DNA of 64,000 nt from Amycolatopsis australiensis (GTDB taxonomy: Bacteria; Actinomycetota; Actinomycetes; Mycobacteriales; Pseudonocardiaceae), in contig NZ_FPJG01000006.1 of assembly GCF_900119165.1 (NCBI RefSeq), positions 4,340,001-4,404,000 of the forward strand, written 5' to 3'. Positions 61,091-64,000 of the stretch are shown in pieces (position 1 is the first letter of the stretch; each line of letters begins with the position of its first letter). The notes beneath the pieces were generated by a model. It made no database searches, had not been told where the DNA came from, and saw only the letters and a program-made list of their open reading frames with translations. A program made the position numbers and the translations under genes.

Positions 61091-61393
61091 TCAGGCCGCG
61101 CTGATCGCGATGCGCCGCTTCCTCGCCCACACGCTCTTCGGCACCCGGACCGTCAGCATCCCCTTGACCAGCGAGGCCGTCACGCGGTCGGCGTCCACCT
61201 CGTCCGGCAGCGTGACCCGGTACGTGAACTCCCCGGTGCGGCGCCGGAACAACCCACGCCGCCGCGTGCAGCCGCCCCTGACCGTCAGCTCCCGCCCGGC
61301 CAGCTCGGCCGTGACCTCTCGCCGCTTCACCCCGGGCGTCTCGATCTCCACCACATAGGCCTCATCGGTTTCCCGCACCACGGGCAGGGTCAT
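61091..61393 (-). CDS. Hsp20/alpha-crystallin small heat-shock protein (short form)
   Basis: 100 aa: an alpha-crystallin domain with almost no N-terminal arm. Core: AYVVEIETPGVKRREVTAEL, GELTYRV-like strand (GEFTYRVTLPDEVDADRVTA), and the conserved GMLTVRVPK end. Basic insert CTRRRGLFRRRTG in the loop. ATG 61391-61393 with GGGAGG. The short N-arm and lack of a C-terminal I-x-I suggest a dimer rather than a large oligomer. Divergent from the 61620 hsp20; a HAIR operator lies between. Confidence 0.85.
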   Translation of the reverse strand: MTLPVVRETDEAYVVEIETPGVKRREVTAELAGRELTVRGGCTRRRGLFRRRTGEFTYRVTLPDEVDADRVTASLVKGMLTVRVPKSVWARKRRIAISAA

Positions 61394-61473
61394 CACTTCC
61401 ACCTCCCGAAATCCGATGCACACGGTGCTCTCATCCGTCAAGACGAACCAAGGCGCACGTGTGTTCCCATGAC

Positions 61474-61494
61474 TTGAGTCCTGTCCACTCAATC
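61474..61494. promoter_or_regulatory. HAIR element (HspR operator)
   Basis: CTTGAGT (61474-61480), seven bases, ACTCAAT (61488-61494). The HAIR consensus is CTTGAGT-N7-ACTCAAG, so 13 of 14 arm positions match. A further half site CTTGAGC lies at 61536-61542. Both are in the 226-bp gap between two divergent hsp20 genes, so HspR probably represses both. Confidence 0.85.
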
Positions 61495-61619
61495 CGTGAA
61501 CTGCGCTTTCGTCTTCCAATACTCCATTCGTGTGACTTGAGCAGGCGTCGGGAACCGTGACGCGGCAAAGCCGGTTTCCCGGATGTCAACACAAGTCACG
61601 AAGGGAAGGAGAAGACCCG

Positions 61620-62045
61620 ATGCTCGTTCGCACGGATCCGTTCCAGGCGTTCGACCGGCTGGCCCAGCAGTTCTTCGGTGGCCTCACCGCGTCCGCGGCG
61701 ATGCCGCTCGACGCCTACCGCGCGGGGGACCAGTTCCTGGTGCACCTCGACCTCCCCGGCGTGCGCCCGGAGTCCATCGAGGTCGACGTGGAGCACAACG
61801 TCCTGAGCGTGCGGGCGCAGCGGACGACGGTCCCCGGCGACGGAGCGCAGGTCGTCGTCCACGAGCGGCCCGCGGGCACGTTCACCCGGCGGCTGCACCT
61901 CGGTGACAACCTCGACACCGACCACGTCGAGGCGAGCTACGACGCCGGTGTGCTGACCCTCCGCATCCCGGTCGCCGAGCAGGCCAAGCCGCGCAAGATC
62001 GCCATCACCGCCGGGACATCCGAACGGCCGGCGCTCACCGCGTGA
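61620..62045 (+). CDS. Hsp20/alpha-crystallin small heat-shock protein
   Basis: 141 aa. N-terminal MLVRTDPFQAFDRLAQQFFG, alpha-crystallin domain (QFLVHLDLPGVRPESIEVDV, VHERPAGTFTRRLHLGDNLD), GVLTLRIPV and a C-terminal KPRKIAI motif that includes the I-x-I-like anchor. ATG at 61620 follows AAGGAG. Typical actinobacterial Hsp18-type. Very similar in plan to the copy at 62168, a tandem duplication. ATP-independent holdase for unfolding proteins. Confidence 0.93.
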   Translation: MLVRTDPFQAFDRLAQQFFGGLTASAAMPLDAYRAGDQFLVHLDLPGVRPESIEVDVEHNVLSVRAQRTTVPGDGAQVVVHERPAGTFTRRLHLGDNLDTDHVEASYDAGVLTLRIPVAEQAKPRKIAITAGTSERPALTA

Positions 62046-62059
62046 CCCGAGCCGACTGC

Positions 62060-62088
62060 TTGACATAATCTGCAGTGCGCGCTATAGG
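62060..62088 (+). promoter_or_regulatory. consensus sigma-70-type promoter for hsp20 at 62168
   Basis: TTGACA at 62060-62065, 17-base spacer, TATAGG at 62083-62088. It is the best -35/-10 pair in the window and lies about 80 bases before the ATG. Suggests strong transcription by the housekeeping sigma factor. Confidence 0.6.
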
Positions 62089-62167
62089 AATGACGAGGTG
62101 ATCGGGCCGCGCCCGGTTCGCCGGCCGGGCGCGGATCAGCGTGAAAGGAGATTGGAGGCGCGAGGCC

Positions 62168-62599
62168 ATGTTGATGCGGACCGACCCGTTCCGTGAACTG
62201 GACCGGCTCGCCGGTCAGCTGTTCGGCGCCGACGGCACCGCCACCCGCCCGGCGGTGATGCCGATGGACGCCTACCGGTCCGGTGACGAGTACGTCGTGC
62301 AGTTCGACCTGCCCGGGGTGAGCCCGGACTCGATCGACCTCGACGTGGAGCGCAACGTGCTCACCGTCCGGGCCGAACGCGGCGCGGACTACGCCGAAGG
62401 CGCCGAAGTGCAGGTGTCCGAACGTCCCCGCGGCGTGTTCTCCCGGCAGCTGTTCCTGGGCGACACGCTGGACGCGGAGAACATCAAGGCCCACTACGAC
62501 GCCGGCGTGCTGACGCTCCGGGTGCCGATCGTCGAGCACGCGAAGCCCCGCAAGATCGCCATCGCCGGTGGTGGCGGCGCCCAGCAGATCAAGGGCTGA
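62168..62599 (+). CDS. Hsp20/alpha-crystallin small heat-shock protein, tandem copy
   Basis: 143 aa. [80 protein letters not shown]: same order as the 61620 gene with most core positions shared. ATG at 62168 with GGAGG at 62155-62159; ATG/GTG further upstream in frame is less likely. A strong -35/-10 is upstream and a hairpin follows. Confidence 0.93.
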   Translation: MLMRTDPFRELDRLAGQLFGADGTATRPAVMPMDAYRSGDEYVVQFDLPGVSPDSIDLDVERNVLTVRAERGADYAEGAEVQVSERPRGVFSRQLFLGDTLDAENIKAHYDAGVLTLRVPIVEHAKPRKIAIAGGGGAQQIKG

Positions 62600-62603
62600 C
62601 CTT

Positions 62604-62629
62604 CCGGACCCCGGTCGCCCGGGGTCCGG
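62604..62629 (+). terminator. terminator hairpin after hsp20
   Basis: Perfect 11-bp stem (62604-62614 with 62619-62629), 4-base loop, 4 bases after the hsp20 stop. Confidence 0.7.
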
Positions 62630-62652
62630 CCATCACGCATCCCGGTGAGCCG

Positions 62653-63033
62653 ATGAGTACTTCCCGACACCGTGCGCCCGCGGCGATCGACGCGACGCTG
62701 GCCGCCGCGGCCCGTGACATCCACGCCGCCGTCCGCCGCGCCGGTCCCGACGACCCGCCCGGCCTGGCGCGGCTGCGGGAGACCGGCTGGCAGCTGATCC
62801 AGCTGACCGGCGGGCTGAGCGACCTGACGGCGCTGGTCGCCGAGCACACGTCCCGCCACGCCGAACACCCCGGGCGGCTGCGGCAGGTCGAAGCCGGGCC
62901 GGCGGGCCCGCAGCTGGCACGTGCCGTCCGGGAGCTGGCCAGGCTGCGCCAGGCACTGGACGCGGCCAACGCGGCCGCCCGCGACTTCTACACGGCAACC
63001 AGCCACCTGGCCCCGGCCGGACCGACGCCATGA
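62653..63033 (+). CDS. helical hypothetical protein coupled to J-domain gene (126 aa)
   Basis: 126 aa, Ala/Arg/Leu-rich and almost entirely helical (TLAAAARDIHAAVRRAGP, LIQLTGGLSDLTALVAEHTS, LARAVRELARLRQALDAANA). No signal peptide or membrane segment; I do not recognise a family. Similar short helical proteins of actinomycetes sit beside hsp20 genes. Its stop overlaps the J-domain gene start by ATGA (63030), so the two products likely work together. Confidence 0.65.
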   Translation: MSTSRHRAPAAIDATLAAAARDIHAAVRRAGPDDPPGLARLRETGWQLIQLTGGLSDLTALVAEHTSRHAEHPGRLRQVEAGPAGPQLARAVRELARLRQALDAANAAARDFYTATSHLAPAGPTP

Positions 63034-63317
63034 CGCCCGACCCCCACGCGGTGCTGGGCATCGACCGCGACGCGACGCCCGCCGAGATCACGGCGGCCTA
63101 CCGCCGAGCGGTCCGGGCCTGCCACCCGGACACGGCCCACCCGGACCGCGACCGCCTGGCCGCGGTCATCGCCGCGTACCGCAGGCTCCGCGAGAGCGCG
63201 CCGCCTCCACCGGCGGACGCCGGCGAGAGCCACCGGGTTCCGGTGCGGTTCCACACTTCCCCGCGGCCGCCGGATGTGCGGGTGGGCCCGGTGCGCCGGG
63301 AACCGCCCCGGCGATGA
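63030..63317 (+). CDS. minimal J-domain (DnaJ-like) protein
   Basis: 95 aa. J-domain in residues ~3-57: HAVLGIDRDATPAEITAAYR, then the invariant HPD at 32-34 (RACHPDTAHPDRDRLAAVIA) and AYRRLRE. The tail is short, Pro/Arg-rich and disordered (SHRVPVRFHTSPRPPDVRVG). No G/F or zinc domain, so it is a type-III-like Hsp70 stimulator. Coupled to the 62653 gene; next to hsp20 genes. Recruitment of DnaK to sHsp-bound clients is a reasonable inference. Confidence 0.8.
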   Translation: MTPDPHAVLGIDRDATPAEITAAYRRAVRACHPDTAHPDRDRLAAVIAAYRRLRESAPPPPADAGESHRVPVRFHTSPRPPDVRVGPVRREPPRR

Positions 63318-63539
63318 GGCCGCGAGCCGGGACCCATACCGGCGCGCCTGCCTCGAGCCGCGGGTGGCTTCTGGCGCCGGGCATTGCCGTGGGGGTGAGG
63401 CCGCCGAGCCACGGGTCCACTCGCGGCGGCCCGCTGTCCGAGCCGCGGGTGGGCTCGGGTGCCGCGCTTGGCCGCGGGGTGAGGCGCCGAGCCAGGAGTC
63501 CGCGCGGAAGCCAGGCCGTCGCGAAGCCGCGGCAGCCCG
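63318..63539. other. 222-bp gap between convergent genes, no gene seen
   Basis: Very GC-rich, contains a 14-base direct repeat (CGAGCCGCGGGTGG at 63354-63367 and 63439-63452). No ORF with coding character and no clear terminator stem. Confidence 0.4.
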
Positions 63540-64000
63540 TCACGGGCAGCGGGCCTGCCCAGGACACGCGCGCATGAACCGCACCACCGGCGCCGCCGTC
63601 AGCGTTTCGCCCCTTCCGCCCGGCCACTGGATCGACACCGACACCGACGAGGAATTGTTGCGGTAGTCCTTCTCCACCAGCGTCCGGTCGTCGTTCACCG
63701 TGTTCACCAGCGTGTACGTGCCCGATGGCACTCCCGTGATGTCGAGCCACTGGAAGTCGACGTCGTACTTGTAGTCGTCGCCCGAGCCCACCGAAATGCC
63801 CTCCAGCACGTCCAGCGCGTCCGGTTCGTGGTGGCGGCACCGGTTGGCCGCCAGGCGTTCCGCGAGTTCCGCGTCCGCGCCCGACTCTCCGGGCACGTGG
63901 GACAGCCGGTCGACGTCCGACACCGGGTAGCGGTCGCCGAGGCAGAAGCCGTTCTTGCGGTCGGTCACCACCGTCTTGCCCTGTGCCGAAACCAGGCTGA
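63540..64000 (-). CDS. lysyl-oxidase-like secreted protein (5' end cut by window edge)
   Basis: C-terminal ~153 residues of a larger protein. Readable: TDRKNGFCLGDRYPVSDVDR, RCRHHEPDALDVLEGISVGS, YKYDVDFQWLDITGVPSGTY, and TLVNTVNDDRTLVEKDYRNN followed by SSSVSVSI. These are the hallmarks of the actinobacterial lysyl-oxidase domain (PF01186), a copper amine oxidase that makes aldehydes on lysines or other amines. The N-terminus with the signal peptide and copper site lies outside the window. The last ~25 codons (ETLTAAPVVRFMRACPG) look variable. Confidence 0.78.
   Translation of the reverse strand, partial: SLVSAQGKTVVTDRKNGFCLGDRYPVSDVDRLSHVPGESGADAELAERLAANRCRHHEPDALDVLEGISVGSGDDYKYDVDFQWLDITGVPSGTYTLVNTVNDDRTLVEKDYRNNSSSVSVSIQWPGGRGETLTAAPVVRFMRACPGQARCP

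Noticed and set aside
63354..63452. 14-bp direct repeat in the last intergenic gap
   Set aside because: Two copies only, no regular spacing or link to mobile DNA; not strong enough to call a functional repeat.

Overview
The window is GC-rich actinomycete chromosome, most like a member of the Pseudonocardiaceae such as Amycolatopsis. This inference rests on codon use, frequent GTG starts, stop/start overlaps (ATGA, GTGA), many TetR, WYL, XRE and SARP regulators, and operators that match known actinobacterial ones (DasR, CebR, LexA, HspR/HAIR, CIRCE). No tRNA, rRNA, IS element, prophage or CRISPR array was seen. The content is typical of a chromosome arm: catabolism, secreted polymer hydrolases, regulators and one conflict-type module.

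Layout. 1-9.6 kb: a branched-chain acyl-CoA degradation operon with an AtuA-family protein, two acyl-CoA dehydrogenases, both subunits of a biotin-dependent acyl-CoA carboxylase, a divergent enoyl-CoA hydratase and a terminal TetR regulator. 9.9-12.9 kb: a small unknown gene, a perfect LexA-type box, the lipid II flippase gene murJ and a Pro/Thr-rich membrane protein. 12.9-18.2 kb: a cytosine permease, a DasR-box GH18 chitinase, a membrane diguanylate cyclase, and a 2OG-Fe(II) oxygenase coupled to a yeast-type cytosine deaminase. 18.3-23.3 kb: two paralogous WYL regulators flank an AlkZ-like DNA glycosylase gene, followed by TetR and PucR regulators. 23.4-30.8 kb: an NB-ARC/LuxR regulator, a secreted polyester-hydrolase-like cutinase, a secreted zinc metallopeptidase, an SDR and an XRE regulator. 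30.2-34.4 kb: a BioQ-like TetR divergent from bioB-bioA-bioF. 34.4-41 kb: two metallo-beta-lactamase-fold hydrolases with MarR and AraC partners, a CebR-box GH6 cellulase, and a TetR/NAD(P)-reductase pair.

41.0-43.6 kb holds the most unusual locus. A small EACC1-family protein is divergent from a membrane-anchored caspase-like protease whose linker contains a near-perfect 45-bp tandem repeat. Such pairs are described as bacterial conflict or regulated-death modules. Here the caspase also carries a transmembrane helix and an extracytoplasmic tail. 43.6-50 kb: a large XRE/TPR-like regulator divergent from a chain of tiny coupled ORFs, then a lipoprotein / membrane-fusion / ABC transporter operon. 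50-56.9 kb: small secreted proteins, a frameshifted SARP-NACHT regulator, an LLM oxidoreductase, a LysR regulator and a degenerate GGDEF protein. 57-60.3 kb: a GH54 arabinofuranosidase preceded by AraR-like operators, and a frameshifted secreted EEP nuclease/phosphatase with a C-terminal lectin-like segment.

60.4-63.3 kb is a compact heat-shock island: a CIRCE element in front of an unrecognised 148-aa gene, three Hsp20 genes with a HAIR operator in the divergent gap, a coupled unknown gene and a mini J-domain gene. The window ends inside a lysyl-oxidase-like gene. Three loci (37.1, 53.1-53.3 and 60.1 kb) carry single-base indels, mostly in short G/C runs, so either recent decay or sequence error is possible there.
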